Below, piece after piece: positions 16,357 through 26,680 of a stretch of DNA of 27,424 nt (within the stretch, counting starts at the first letter, position 1; the number at the start of each line of letters is the position of its first letter). The notes under the pieces were generated by a model. That model searched no databases and was not told where the DNA came from. It saw only the letters and a program-made list of their open reading frames with translations. The position numbers and the translations under genes were made by a program. The stretch is from Saprolegnia diclina VS20. Taxonomy: Eukaryota > Oomycota > Saprolegniomycetes > Saprolegniales > Saprolegniaceae. Location of the stretch: assembly GCF_000281045.1 (NCBI RefSeq), contig NW_008246128.1, forward strand, positions 42,804-70,227, in the 5' to 3' direction.

Positions 16357-17884
16357 TCAGACGGCACCCGCAGTGTTGCCCTTGCCGTACCCATTGTTGT
16401 ACTCTTCCGGGTAGATTTCGAGCCAGGCTGCATGCAACGACGCGTAGTGTTCGGGCTGCGTGAGCTGCCACCCCATCGGGTCCTCGGCCCAGAGCACAAA
16501 GATGGTCGTGACCGCGCTCGCCATGAGCGACATGAGCACGTTGTTGACGATGAAGCCGACGATGAACGCGCCAAAGCCAACGACATACTCGGGGTCCTTC
16601 AAGCCAGGAAACTCGGCTTCGTGGCCCGGGCGGTTGACCAAGCTCATGCCAAACCACGCCGTGAGGAGACCGACGGCGATGTTCCCGAGGAAGAAGACCT
16701 TGCCCGTGAGGTCGTCGTTGACGATCGCTGTCCAGCCCTTTGCAGCAAAGAGCGCCGAGACGTGCTGGCCCGCTGTGACAAACGAATAGCCGTGGATACC
16801 AACGTACGCGTAGGCGAACCGGTTAAAGGTCTCGACCCACGACCGAATGCAGCCAATGATGCACGCGACGCAGGCAATGAGGCAGGCCGCAATGCAGTTG
16901 CCGCTCTGCCCCACGAGGCTCGAGAGTACGTTGAGCGTCGTCTCGATGGCTTCAAGGATCGCGACGAGGAGCGACCCAAAGCAGATGCTGCCGAGGTTGA
17001 GCGTCACCGCGCGGAGCCAGGACGCGATCGTGAGGCACGGCGCCGCCGCATTGACCTTCCAGCTCGCGACCGTGCCCGAGACCGTGACGGCGACGATGTT
17101 CTTGACGACCGACGCGCCCCAGTAGAGCACGAGGAGCATGCCAAAGAGCGACCCGAGGAAAGGACCCCACTTGATGTTGACGTTGCAGTCGCTTAGCGTC
17201 GCCGCGCTCTTGCAGGTGCTGTTGATGACGAGATAGTCTTGGTGGTGGGCGAGGCCGAACGCGCCAACGACCCACGTGATGCCCCATGCAAATTGGACGC
17301 CCGCCATGAGCATGCCCACGAGGAGCGTCATGGGCAGGCGGAAGAGCGCGCAGCCCGCGACCTTGAGGTGCTTGGCCGCAAAGCGCACCCGGTTCTATCA
17401 AGAGAAACTGTCAGCGACGCGATTCAAGGGGGACGCGTGGACGTACCCGGATGCAGATCGAGTAGAGAAGCAGCAGCAGCGAAAGCGTGCCAAAGACAAC
17501 CGCGGGCCACCAGTAGTAGTCAATCTTGCGGTCGTAGAGCTCCTTGGTGAAGAAGATTGCGGCGGCGGCGCTGGCCGCGATGAGGAGGCCGAGCGTCGCC
17601 CAGATGAGAAACTCACCGAGAAACATCATGACGACGATCCACAAGAGCGACGCGCCGAGCGCGAGGAAGCCGCAGTACGTCACGTACTGCATGACCATCT
17701 TGAAGCCGGTCGAGCTGGTCGCGTCCGTGACTTCGGTCGCGGTCACGAGCGCCGGGCCGTAGCTGCCGGCGAAGAAGAGCGTCATGATGAGGACACCGAG
17801 GAAGATGGCGAGGAAGAAGACGTCGTTGCACTCGCGCTTGGCGCCTTCCTGCTGCGCATGGTACGAGTCGCGCTCTCGGGCCAT
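16357..17884 (-). CDS. Choline transporter-like (CTL/SLC44) membrane protein
   Basis: Two exons, 17884-17447 and 17394-16357, are separated by a 52-nt intron (CGG|GTACGT ... GATAG|AAC, phase 0), giving 491 residues. The product has about ten hydrophobic helices. It carries the family hallmark near the C-terminal third (SWVETFNRFAYAYVGIHGYS, then INDDL-like IVNDDLTGKVFFLGN), as in CTL/SLC44 proteins proposed to move choline or related solutes across the plasma or organelle membrane. A loop in the N-terminal half has VINSTCKS, a likely N-glycosylation site. The N-terminus is a short charged cytosolic stretch (MARERDSYHAQQEGAK) before helix 1. The open frame extends upstream to 17938 but starts there with GTG, so I use the ATG at 17884; an upstream coding exon is not excluded. 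Substrate is not proven by sequence. Confidence 0.88.
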
Positions 17885-18808
17885 TCGCAAGTCGGAAGCA
17901 GAATCGGAAATGGCAACGTCGCTGGAGCCAGCGGCCACGTGGGACAGCGAAGGTTATTAGCCTGTCCAACAGCAGTGCAATTAATTATTCGCCTTCTGAT
18001 TGGCTGCGACATATTGGGTATCTAAAATCGCACGAAAATATATCGACCTTGCTGTCACACGCCGTCGACGGCGGAAGGAGCCAAAGACAACTTGGGCATG
18101 GGACACAGGCGGTCGGCAAAGGTATACGGCGAACGAGGAATATCTGCGTGGCGCTGCTTTCAAGCGAGCGAGATGGCGAGCGCCAGGCACGTACCGCGAT
18201 ACTAACGCCCTACAGTGTACTTCGAGTGTACTTGTGCTGTCGTACATGGCTGACCAGTGCCATCATCCTGGACAGACTCGCCGAGACGGCTCGCGATTCA
18301 TGATGGATGACGCGTACTTTGCATAGAGCTGCATGTCAGTTCTTATTTTCCAAGTATTCGCAGCAGCCTTGAAGTCGCACGCGGCCACCATAGCCGTGCG
18401 AAGCGGACACTACAGTCGCTGGATTCACTAGCGGTCAAGCCCAGCTCGGGCAAGCTGGGGATGCGGGTGGGTAGTAAGTAGTTCAAGGTCGTATGCGGCG
18501 GCTCAGAATCGTTCGAAGGAAGTTTCGATCGAAAGTTCGTTGGCATTCGAATTTGCTAACGCACCGTGAGCACTGTAGCTTCGCGGGTATCACGCAAGCA
18601 AATGCTAGCCCCGGGTTCCGTGTTCATTTCCAAATTATTTCATGTCCATCAGTCCAGCATATTTAATTGAAGCATTCAGGTTGTCTCGACCTTATGACGT
18701 GGCAGCACTACATTCATTATAATCATCATCAACAACCTACGCTCGGTTTCCTTGCTTTTTAAATACTATGGACACCTTGTCTTCTTCTCGGCAAAGTCGG
18801 TGTCGTCG
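17885..18808. other. Intergenic; promoter side of the transporter, 3' side of the next gene
   Basis: No credible gene. Frames here are short and unbiased. The first 120 bases should hold the transporter promoter; the rest is AT-rich and includes the likely 3' untranslated region of the minus-strand gene ending at 18809. Confidence 0.5.
17999..18003 (-). promoter_or_regulatory. CCAAT box of the transporter gene
   Basis: Read on the gene's strand, the sequence is GCAGCCAATCAG, with CCAAT 115 bases upstream of the ATG at 17884. The position fits a CCAAT-box promoter with a 5' leader of tens of bases. Confidence 0.4.
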
Positions 18809-20130
18809 TTAGAGCTCGTACGAATCGCGGTCGCCGCCGGTCTCGGTGCCGCGGTCGTCGATCGAGTACTCTGAGTACTGGGACGAGTAGCGCACGATGC
18901 TGGCCTCCGAGTCGGCGCGGTCAATGTCAAAGGTCGTGCTTGCATATGACGCGCGCGAGTCACCGGACGTTGCCAGAAAGTTTTCACTCTCCCGGTCGTC
19001 CATGCGCGGCGGCTCGTCGACCCAGCCGGCACTCGACGCGCTAGAGCTCCGGTGCGACTTACCGCCGATCTGCATGACGTCCGAGCCGTCCGAGAAGCGC
19101 GTGAGGTTCATCGAGTTGCGCCGCTCCAGGATCGGGAGCGTGCTCACACGCGGCTCGTTGTACGTGAACGTCACGTTGCCGCCCATCGCGTTAGCTTTGC
19201 GCGCAATGTCGGTCGGCGGCGCCTCGGCGTAGAAGCTCGCTTGGTTCGGCGGTGGCAGCGGCTTGCCAAACATGCTGTTGTTGTTGTTGGACATGGGTTC
19301 AAATTTGGTCGGCGGCGCTGCGTTGTACTAGAGATAATGTAAGCTTTTTTGCGAAATGCGAATGCGAGGTACCGGTCGCACGGGCGAGACGGGTTTGCCC
19401 GTGGGCGCAGCCGGCGGCGGTGAGTCAAGGTCCGGGTACTCGTCGTCACCGCCGCTGTTGGCCTTCATGACGACGGCGGCGACGATGCCACCGACAACGG
19501 CGAGGCCACCGATAACAGCTGCCCACATTTGCCAGTTGCCCGACGAGAAGAAGCCTTCGGAGCTCGTGCTGGCGCCCGAGCCGGAGCTCGACGCCTTCTT
19601 CTTGGTCGTCGGTTCAGTCGTGTTGCTGGAGCCGGTCGTTGAGCTCGTCAGCGAAGCCACAGGCTCGGCGGTCGCCGTCGGCGTCTCACCTGTTGCGCTC
19701 GACGCGGAGCTCACAGTCTTGATGGGCGGAATCGTGATGGGTACGACAGAGATCTTGGTTGGTGTTGTGACGATCGGCGCGGCGGTCGATTGCGTTGGCG
19801 CGGCCGTCGACGGTCCCGGCGCCGACGTCACGACAGGCTTGGGTGTCACGGGTGTCGGCGCCAGCGTCGGAGCTTCCGTGGGCGCGACCGTCACCGGCGC
19901 AAGGGTCGGCGCCACGGTCGGCTTTGGTGACGGCGATACCACTGGTGTTGTAGTCGACGCAACTGGCGCGGACGACGGTGCGGTCGACGGCGTCGCGGAG
20001 GGCTCGACCTGGGCCATGCACGCGATACCTAAGGTCGTGCCGTGTAAGCCTGTGCTGTGGACGTCCGAGGTAGCGTACCCATGCTGAGGAGGACGAGGAG
20101 GCTCAGCCATCCTCGTGGGAAGAGCGCCAT
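18809..20130 (-). CDS. Secreted mucin-like single-pass membrane protein
   Basis: Three exons give 408 residues. Exon 1 is 20130-20079 (17 codons plus one base), then a 50-nt intron 20029-20078 (ATGG|GTACGC ... CTTAG|GTATC). Exon 2 is 20028-19373, then a 45-nt intron 19328-19372 (CCG|GTACCT ... CTCTAG|TAC). Exon 3 is 19327-18809. The first splice creates a clear signal peptide, MALFPRGWLSLLVLLSMGIA followed by CMAQ, which neither unspliced frame has. Residues about 25-184 are a Thr/Ser/Pro/Ala/Val-rich ectodomain with TPxPTxAPT-type runs, expected to be heavily O-glycosylated. Residues 185-205 (MWAAVIGGLAVVGGIVAAVVM) are the membrane helix. The 203-residue tail is Ser- and acid-rich, with possible phosphorylation sites, and ends DSYEL. 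It is probably a cell-surface or wall-associated type I protein. I recognise the architecture, not a named family. Confidence 0.8.
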
Positions 20131-21897
20131 CGGTGCTAGAAAAGGGGCTAAACGGACTCTGGTTTCGGTGCCATCGGGCAGCTCGGCCAGCCGGTACTTT
20201 CCTCGTCGAGTGGCAAACTCGCCAACGAGCCAATCAGCTCACGCGAGGTTGCTCGTCTCTTGGCATTTTAACCAATCGGCGGACTGGAAGAGCCAGACCA
20301 GATGTAGTCACCTCGTAATGGGTTGGGCGGAGTGCTACATCCCAACAGTGGCGCCTTGAGTCTTCGATGCGCTCGCTTTTCGCTCCCCTTCGAGTTACGC
20401 AGAGGCCTGCCATCAGCCACAACAATACTAGATTATAGCAGGGGCTTGGAACATTGAGGGCGATGGGCGCGGATGCAAGGCCAGCAGCGTCAAGCCAGTC
20501 GAGCGATGTACACTTCAAGCGTGCATCTGTGGCGAGAAATGCGACCAACGAGCATTCGAGGAATCGACGTTGTGGTGCTGCCGCAGCATCTTTGTGCCAA
20601 GTCGTTCCTGCAGCGGAACGCTTTGTTCTTCTACAGTCGATTCGTTCATTGGCCTTTGACCGCCGTTTGCAGTGTAGCTTCAATGTGTACACACCACAGA
20701 ACGTGCCAGCTGCTTGAGGAACCATCCAAGCACCAGAAGGAACGGGCAACGTATGCTTGCCTATGTGCCGCACGCCGATCACCCACGCTCCCCACTCGGC
20801 AGGCACCACCGAAATGCAAAGTGAGCTCCAGTACGAGACCGAAACCATATCACAAATGACGTGGCAGCGATGCCGTAGCTCCCGTGAACAGTCCACTCGT
20901 AGGACCAGCTCGGTGTAGTTGAAGTACTCTTGTCGTTGTAGTGAGTCTGTGTACGTCGAGTGTGAACTATTACTAGAACTAGGTGCCTTCCAATTTGATG
21001 CGAGATATGACGGCGGTGGCTGTGGAGCTTGGCCGTTGCGAATCTAGATGGCGCAGGCCAAAAGGATGTGGTCGCGGAGCCAGTCGTGGTGGTGTATGGC
21101 AGCCATCTCGAGGAAGAGATGTATGGTTTGGTTGTTTACACCACGTGTAGCTTGAGATCGTTCTATCCAAGGAGGTAGGCCAAGACCCGCGGCGCGGAGA
21201 GCGATCACCCCGAGAAATACGTGGTCGTTGGGAGCACAACATGTTTGTTTTCTAAAACAACCATTTTTTCACCACTTGAATCGCTGACAAGGACCAAAAG
21301 CTCCAAGTGCACAGGTAACGCTTGGTGTTTGTGGTGTTTTCTGATTGAAAGCATTTGATGGAACCATGATTGTCGTTACGACGAGTGGCGTTGCTACCGC
21401 GATGCGATAACGTCAGGACTCGCGCCGTTCAGAGCTACTGTGCCTTATAATTGGCATCCATATCTAAAAAGGCTGAAAAAGATCCCCCGACATTCCGCGT
21501 TGTATCATGTATCAACGTCGACGCTGGTTACCATTTGTGATTGGCAGAACGAGATGTATGTAGACTTATCGATCTGGATCTGTGGTGTTTCTAGCAAAAA
21601 ATATACTAGTACTTGTCTCCGTACAAGCAAGACTTCTGGTAGACAACACGAGCGCGTTGTTGTTGAGATGAGATGCGCTTGAGATCGAAACATGTAGCTC
21701 GACGATTGGCGCAAAACCTCACGTTGTCCACCGTACCAAGGTGCAGAGTTGCCTCATACTGCAACAGCGAATTGATCTTGGTCAACCCTTTTCCGTGCAC
21801 ACTGCATGTGCTTGCAACGGAAAATGAAATCGACTCTCGTACGTACACGTAGCCATCAATTCTCACTGGCAGCTCAAATAAAAGACCAAAGCCGTAT
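20131..21897. other. 1.77 kb without a supported gene
   Basis: The first 150 bases contain the promoter of the mucin-like gene. A long minus-strand frame at 20234-20896 overlaps that promoter, has unbiased codons and resembles nothing known. A plus-strand frame at 20473-20859 and a minus-strand frame around 21050-21250 (with LFLEMAAIHHHDWLRDHILL) are weak candidates that I do not call. The last few hundred bases, AT-rich, are the 3' flank of the DNA polymerase gene. Confidence 0.5.
20230..20276 (-). promoter_or_regulatory. Two CCAAT boxes upstream of the mucin-like gene
   Basis: CCAAT is on the plus strand at 20230-20234 and 20272-20276, thus ATTGG from the gene's side, 100 and 142 bases upstream of its ATG at 20130. 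The inverted paired arrangement resembles that upstream of the giant GTPase. Confidence 0.35.
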
Positions 21898-24769
21898 CTA
21901 TTTTGCCTTGTACCACGACGAGTCGATCTTGGCATCCACTTCCATGCGCACTGAGAGCGGTGATTCGAATGGATTCTCCATGAGGTCGACGAGGAGCGCA
22001 CACGCCTCCTTTGCGTGCTCTTCCGGTCCCTCCAAAATGATTTCATCGTGGATCTGGCACACCATTTCGAACCCGAGCTCGCGGAGCCGCGGGTTCTTGT
22101 GGACGTTGAGCATCGCCTGCATGACCACATCGGCAGCTGCTCCCTACCGATTCAAAAATTAGATATTCAGAAAAATCCGAAAATTCAAAAAAAATCACGA
22201 TACCTGAATCGGCGTGTTGATGGCCGCGCGCTCGGCGTGGGACTTGGCTTTCCTGGCAGCAAAGCTCTTGGACGTCGACGTTGCGTCCGGAAGCATGCGA
22301 TACCGACCCATGAGCGTCCGCGTGTACCTTTATCCGCCGCAATCTCAATCTCAAACGAACAAACTTTGCATCGATGCGTACCCAAAGAGCCGTGCAGTCT
22401 GGATCGCTTGCTCTTGCCACTTTTTCACTTCGGGGCGGTCGGCGTACCAGCGCTCGAGGGTCTTGGCCGCCTCCTCGCGCGACACGTTGAAGTCCTACAC
22501 CGTTTCCATCAATAAGATCAGAGTCGTAGAGCCGGCCTACCTTGGCAAGGCCAAACGGTGTCTTGCCGTAGGCGATCGAAAAATTGAGGATCTTGGCGTC
22601 CTTGCGCTCTTTCGCGAACGCGTCTTTGAGCAGCGGCACGGGCGGCTTGCCCTTGGACGAGTCCCACTCAAGAAGCACTTCGCCCGCCTCGACGGCTTTC
22701 TGGACGTACTCGTACATGCCCATCGCTGTCCGCGAATGAAAATCGCCGCCCGCCTACTCCTGATGTAAGATGCCATACGACTATCGAAGCACGGGACCTT
22801 GAAGGCTTCGATCATGCCCTTGCACTGCGTCACGTGCGCAAGCAGACGCAGCTCGAGCTGACTGTAATCGGCGACAATCAAGAGCTTCCCCGGCGGCGCC
22901 GTGAACGCGTCCCGGATCTTGTACCGATCCTTGTCCATCGACGGCTACGACAACGCAGCATGAGTCGACGCAAAGTCACCACGTGATTGGTCCAACTTGG
23001 TTTTGCAAATTGGGTTTCCGACTCGAGAGACGGCCCGTGTCCGTATTCAGGTTCAACGCACAGTGCACGCGGCCATTTTCATCCGCGAGGTCTAGTCCAG
23101 TGTCAATCTTTCAATCTGTCAAGTGGAATTACCTTGGAGCGGCAGGATAAAGTTGTTGAGCATCGTGTTGATGCTGCTAATGTCGTACATTTGCTTGAGC
23201 GCGCGACAGGCCGCGGCGCCCTCTTCCTTGTCGGCAAAGTGCTCGTACGCAGAGCCGTATTTCGGCGGGTCCGCGAGTGGCTACGTTGCATGTCGGTATC
23301 CAAAAATCGAATGCGAGAGTTCTACCTTGCCCGCCAGCTCTCTTAGCACCTCGCTCGTCGCGGCCGGGGCGCCGCTCGCCGTAAAGGCTATCGGGGGAAT
23401 CCCGAGGCCGCGGATCGTAATCTCACGCTTCTTCTTCGCCCGCTTCTTCTCGGGCTCAATGATTTGCTCAATGTTTTCGACGTCAAATGTCTTTTCGAGC
23501 GGGAGGTCGACGCTCTTTTTCAGGTTGGCATACGGGGCAAAGAGCAGCTGCTGCTTTTGCGACGCCGAGTAGATGTTCATGCGGTGGGCTTCCGGCACAT
23601 ACCGGCTGGCCCACGCAAGGACACTTTCTTCGAGCTTCTTTTGCTCGGCGAGCGCGTCCAACTCGACGCGCGCCAAGAAGCTCCGGTCCACGTGCATGCC
23701 CTTGCGCTCAATGTCGGTGAGGCACTCGCCAAACGGCACAATGTACTGCTGGTAAAACTCATACCTGCGTAAACTCCGATGAAAATCATATAAAATCAAT
23801 GCCGTATCGTACATGGACTGCCGACCATCGACCGGCGAGTGGTGCCACAATGTGGCTTCGAGCTTGTGCTTGAGCACCTGGGGATAGAGATATGACATAT
23901 ACGCTAGAATGACGCAGAAAACGACAGAGAAACAAAGTACCTTGTGCAAAAACCACGTGCATTCGGCATCGTATGCACTGTATCGAATCCAGCGCTCGCG
24001 AAATTCGGGAAAGCGCTGCAGCTCTTCAACCAGCGGCAGCAAAAGATCTTTGCCAGCACTGCCGTCCTAAGCAACGCCATGAAATCAAGCGCTTTGGTCG
24101 GCGACGTACCTTCTTGAGCTTGGGCACGCCGAATAGCTCCTTCATCGGCTTCTTGCGGGCGTGCATGAGGTCGGCCGAGAGCGCTTCCAGCGAGTACCCG
24201 CCTTTTTGAAACCTAACGCGCATGAGGAAATACGGCGTCGTCGGTTCGTACCGCGCCGTGTTCCAGAGCCGGGCCATGTGCATCGTGTCGCCGCCGAGGC
24301 CTTGGACGTTGATGTTGGTCGTCTTGTTGTACAGCACGTGGCGATCGAACGAGTAGTTGTGCCAGATCTTCTTGGTTGTCTGCGACTCGAGAAAACCGCG
24401 AAAGTACTCGAGCGTCCCGTCGGCCGCGTCGAGGTTGTCGACCCACACGTACGGGCCATTGCCAAAGTCGACGTCGGGACCGCTGTAGATCGAGAGGCAG
24501 GTGACGTGCCCATTGCCGACCGGACCCACCTTCTTGACGTCGATCTGGGCCACCTCGGTATCGCACGCATGGAAGTGGTCGGGCCCGAGCGACGCCAGCA
24601 CCTGGAGCACGCGCTCAGCGCTCTGCTTGTCCTGGACGAGCGTCACGGGGCGCATGTCGTCAGCCTCGGTGAGGCCCTCAAGCAGGTGGGCATGGTCGGC
24701 GATGCTAGAGCTCCAGCGCGGGCGAAGACCTCGCGCGGCCAAGCGCGGACGAGCCAAGGACCGCCACAT
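21898..24769 (-). CDS. POP-type organellar DNA polymerase (family A, with 3'-5' exonuclease)
   Basis: Eleven exons give 791 residues. Introns: 24067-24109, 23878-23940, 23765-23812, 23281-23325, 23092-23132, 22945-22996, 22754-22797, 22495-22540, 22328-22381, 22144-22203, all GT-AG and frame-consistent. The exonuclease domain has Exo I DTE (D70, E72), Exo II HNYSFD (N138, D142) and Exo III YSAYD (Y249, D253). The polymerase domain has TGRLSSRKPNLQN before motif A (VADYSQLELR, D537), motif B (R610, K614, Y622, G623 in KILNFSIAYG) and motif C (QIHDE, D743). All catalytic residues are present. There is no 5' nuclease domain, as in plant and protist organellar polymerases (POP) rather than bacterial Pol I. 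The N-terminus MWRSLARPRLAARGLRPRW is Arg-rich without acids, a mitochondrial-type presequence. The frame runs up to an ATG at 24808, but a likely initiator at 24785-24793 and this presequence favour 24769. Expected role: mitochondrial DNA replication and repair. Confidence 0.93.
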
Positions 24770-24784
24770 GCAATTTGGTTTGGG

Positions 24785-24793
24785 CCAATGATA
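24785..24793 (-). promoter_or_regulatory. Possible initiator (Inr) of the DNA polymerase gene
   Basis: On the gene's strand, TATCATTGG followed by CCCAAACC partly matches the oomycete initiator (YCAYTYY). It lies 16 bases upstream of the ATG at 24769 and inside the longer reading frame from 24808, which is why I prefer the shorter start. The match is partial. Confidence 0.3.
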
Positions 24794-25423
24794 CCGCTGG
24801 CAACGCATTGGCTAGCCACACGCAACGCCAAGTGGTCCATCGCCTTGGGTCGCGCTATATTGCTCAGCGGATTCTTCGCACGAGTTGATAAATGCTAGCA
24901 TTGACTTGTGTGGAGACCAAGCGTGCATGCACAAGGGTAGGTCGGCATGGTAACGGCCTGCCTGGGATCGATCGAGTTGCAAATGGCGTGTTTTTAGCTG
25001 GTCGAATTGTGTGTACGCCTCGAATGGCTGGATCCAAAGGCGATTCTGGTTGGCTTATTTAGGACATGGTCAGTCCATGTTCCACTGTACAGTACACGGA
25101 TGGATGTGATTGGTCAATTAAGACGGCAAGTGCCGCCGATTTCACCAAAAAGGGCAGCTTTGAAAAGCGCGCTGCAATCGAGATCCCGCCCCGGCAGAAA
25201 CCTATATCCGGATTCCGGTTAATTCGGATGATGACACACCAGGACTCGACCAAAGCTCTCGCCAAAGCCCTTACACATACCGGTATGACGCACAGGCACT
25301 AACCATCGATCCCTCCAAGCAACTATCCAAGTCAAGTCGAGGTGAAGTCGTCTATTCATTAGAAACGGGTGGCTAGATGTGCAGATATCTGATCGCCAAG
25401 CGACGCATGCAATGGCCGTGTCG
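24794..25423. other. Intergenic between DNA polymerase and SEC11 pseudogene
   Basis: No credible gene. Features seen are a CCAAT-type sequence near 24815-24825 on the polymerase promoter side and a near-palindrome CCGGATTCCGG at 25208-25218, related to the ends of the dispersed repeat. The rest is unassigned. Confidence 0.5.
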
Positions 25424-26066
25424 CTAGACGCAATGCCAACAAAGAGAAGCAGCCACAAGAAAAAAGAGCGCCCCATAAGCATGGAAGGTACCGCGCGAGG
25501 ATACTGCTCCATAGATCGTTCGGGTAATGAGACCCAATGCGACGATCTTGAAGAGTGGGTAGTCGTTCATGGCGATAACCACCTGACCCACGTACGGGAT
25601 CGAGGCGCGGGCAACGCCAAGGATATCGCGTCGCTGCAGCCAGAGCTGGCCCGGCGCGTACAGCCCGCGATCGTTCACGTTGTTGTCATCACCCTTGGTC
25701 AAGTAAAACTCGACGCCATCCGACTTGCGCGTATGGACTTGAAGCACGCGGTGGGCAATCGCGAATGTCGCGGCCTTGCACCGTGAAGTCGACAGTGTCG
25801 CCAGTATCAATCTTGGACGCACCGTTGTCGAGGAAGAGGATGTCGCCACGCTGGAACGTGGGCGGGCTGCCGCTGAGCACGACAACGATCGGCGATGCGC
25901 AGCGCGTCACAGCTACGAGCCCGCGCCAGAGCACGAGGCCGCTTGCAGCAACCAATATGAGGTGGGCGAGCCAGCGCTTGCTCGGACGGCGCCGACGTCT
26001 CAGGTCTCGGCGGCAGTCGCCCACAACCGATCTCGTCATCGTGTCAATCTTGGTGGAATCGCCCAT
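25424..26066 (-). pseudogene. Broken SEC11 copy (signal peptidase subunit)
   Basis: A diverged tandem copy of the SEC11 gene at 26681-27232. The upstream part reads in one frame from an ATG at 26066 (HLILVAASGLVLWRGL membrane helix, then SPIVVVLSGSPPTFQRGDIL). The downstream part reads in another frame (AIAHRVLQVHTRKSDGVEFY, KGDDNNVNDRGLYAPGQLW, then ASIPYVGQVV). One extra base near 25763, just before the catalytic His, separates the two. The serine motif has become SGS-PP: compared with SGSMEP of the intact gene, the Met after the serine is replaced and one residue is lost. The reading frame also runs about 30 residues past the normal C-terminus. The N-terminal third is Arg-rich and poorly conserved. 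I judge it a host pseudogene; a working short-intron gene is unlikely because no GT-AG pair restores the frame. Confidence 0.8.
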
Positions 26067-26073
26067 ATGAGTA

Positions 26074-26100
26074 ACCGGATGACAGCCCGTGGTATCCGGT
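26074..26100. promoter_or_regulatory. ACCGGAT-N13-ATCCGGT inverted motif upstream of the SEC11 pseudogene
   Basis: The two 7-bp arms are exact reverse complements. Flanking bases also match those upstream of the intact SEC11 (AACCGGATGAC ... GTATCCGGT ... ACCTGTC), so the duplication included the promoter. The spacer is one base longer than in the intact copy. Confidence 0.5.
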
Positions 26101-26680
26101 TGAAACCTGTCAAATCAATGCCAGCCAAGACAACGTCGCTTGTTGCCGGCCGTTAAACAATATTGTACATGCATCGAACTACTAGTTTTATCGCATAGTA
26201 GATGGCGCCGAAGTCGTCTCGACGGGTGATTCTGTCGTCTTCTTGGGGCTGGCAGTGGCGTCGCGGTGGTTCACTGAGGTGGGTTGTGTCCCACAAACGT
26301 GATGAGATCCCATCATTCGGTTGGATGGTACTAGCAGTTGGGTACAGCCCGCGGCTATCCAATATGCTCGGCCATGCATACCTACCTCGGTGATGGACTC
26401 GTACCAATTAACTCAGAAGAGGCAATGTTGCACTCTGCGGTGCGCTTCAAGAAGGTGCAGCGCGGTACGAGAAGATGCATGGACGCTTGGCGCCAACGAC
26501 ACACCTACACAGCAGCTTCGTTCATCTAGCTGAATCTGCGTCGAGGCAACGTAGCTCTAAGCGCTTCGACATGCAGCGCCGTGGCTGCATACCGCAGGGT
26601 CGACTCCACCGTATATATCTAATCAAACGAGGAGCTTGCACGTAGGACCGTTGCCATATAGAGTACATCAAGTCGTCGCT
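26101..26680. other. Intergenic spacer between the two SEC11 copies
   Basis: No supported gene. Frames on either strand are below 90 codons with unbiased codon use. The spacer holds the 3' untranslated region of the intact SEC11 at its right end. I saw no repeat at the duplication edges. Confidence 0.5.

Noticed and set aside
16339-17196. Plus-strand 285-codon frame opposite the transporter
   Set aside because: Charged low-complexity product with no motif; it mirrors the membrane helices of the real minus-strand gene.
19356-20087. Plus-strand Gly/Val/Ala-rich 243-codon frame
   Set aside because: It is the antisense of the Thr/Pro-rich ectodomain; the minus strand has the signal peptide, membrane helix and splice sites.
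20234-20896. Minus-strand 220-codon frame as a gene
   Set aside because: Codon use is unbiased, it covers the promoter region of the mucin-like gene, and nothing in it resembles a known family.
24770-24808. Start of the DNA polymerase at 24808
   Set aside because: The added 13 residues precede a presequence-like MWRSLARPR and overlap a likely initiator, so the shorter start is favoured, though not proven.
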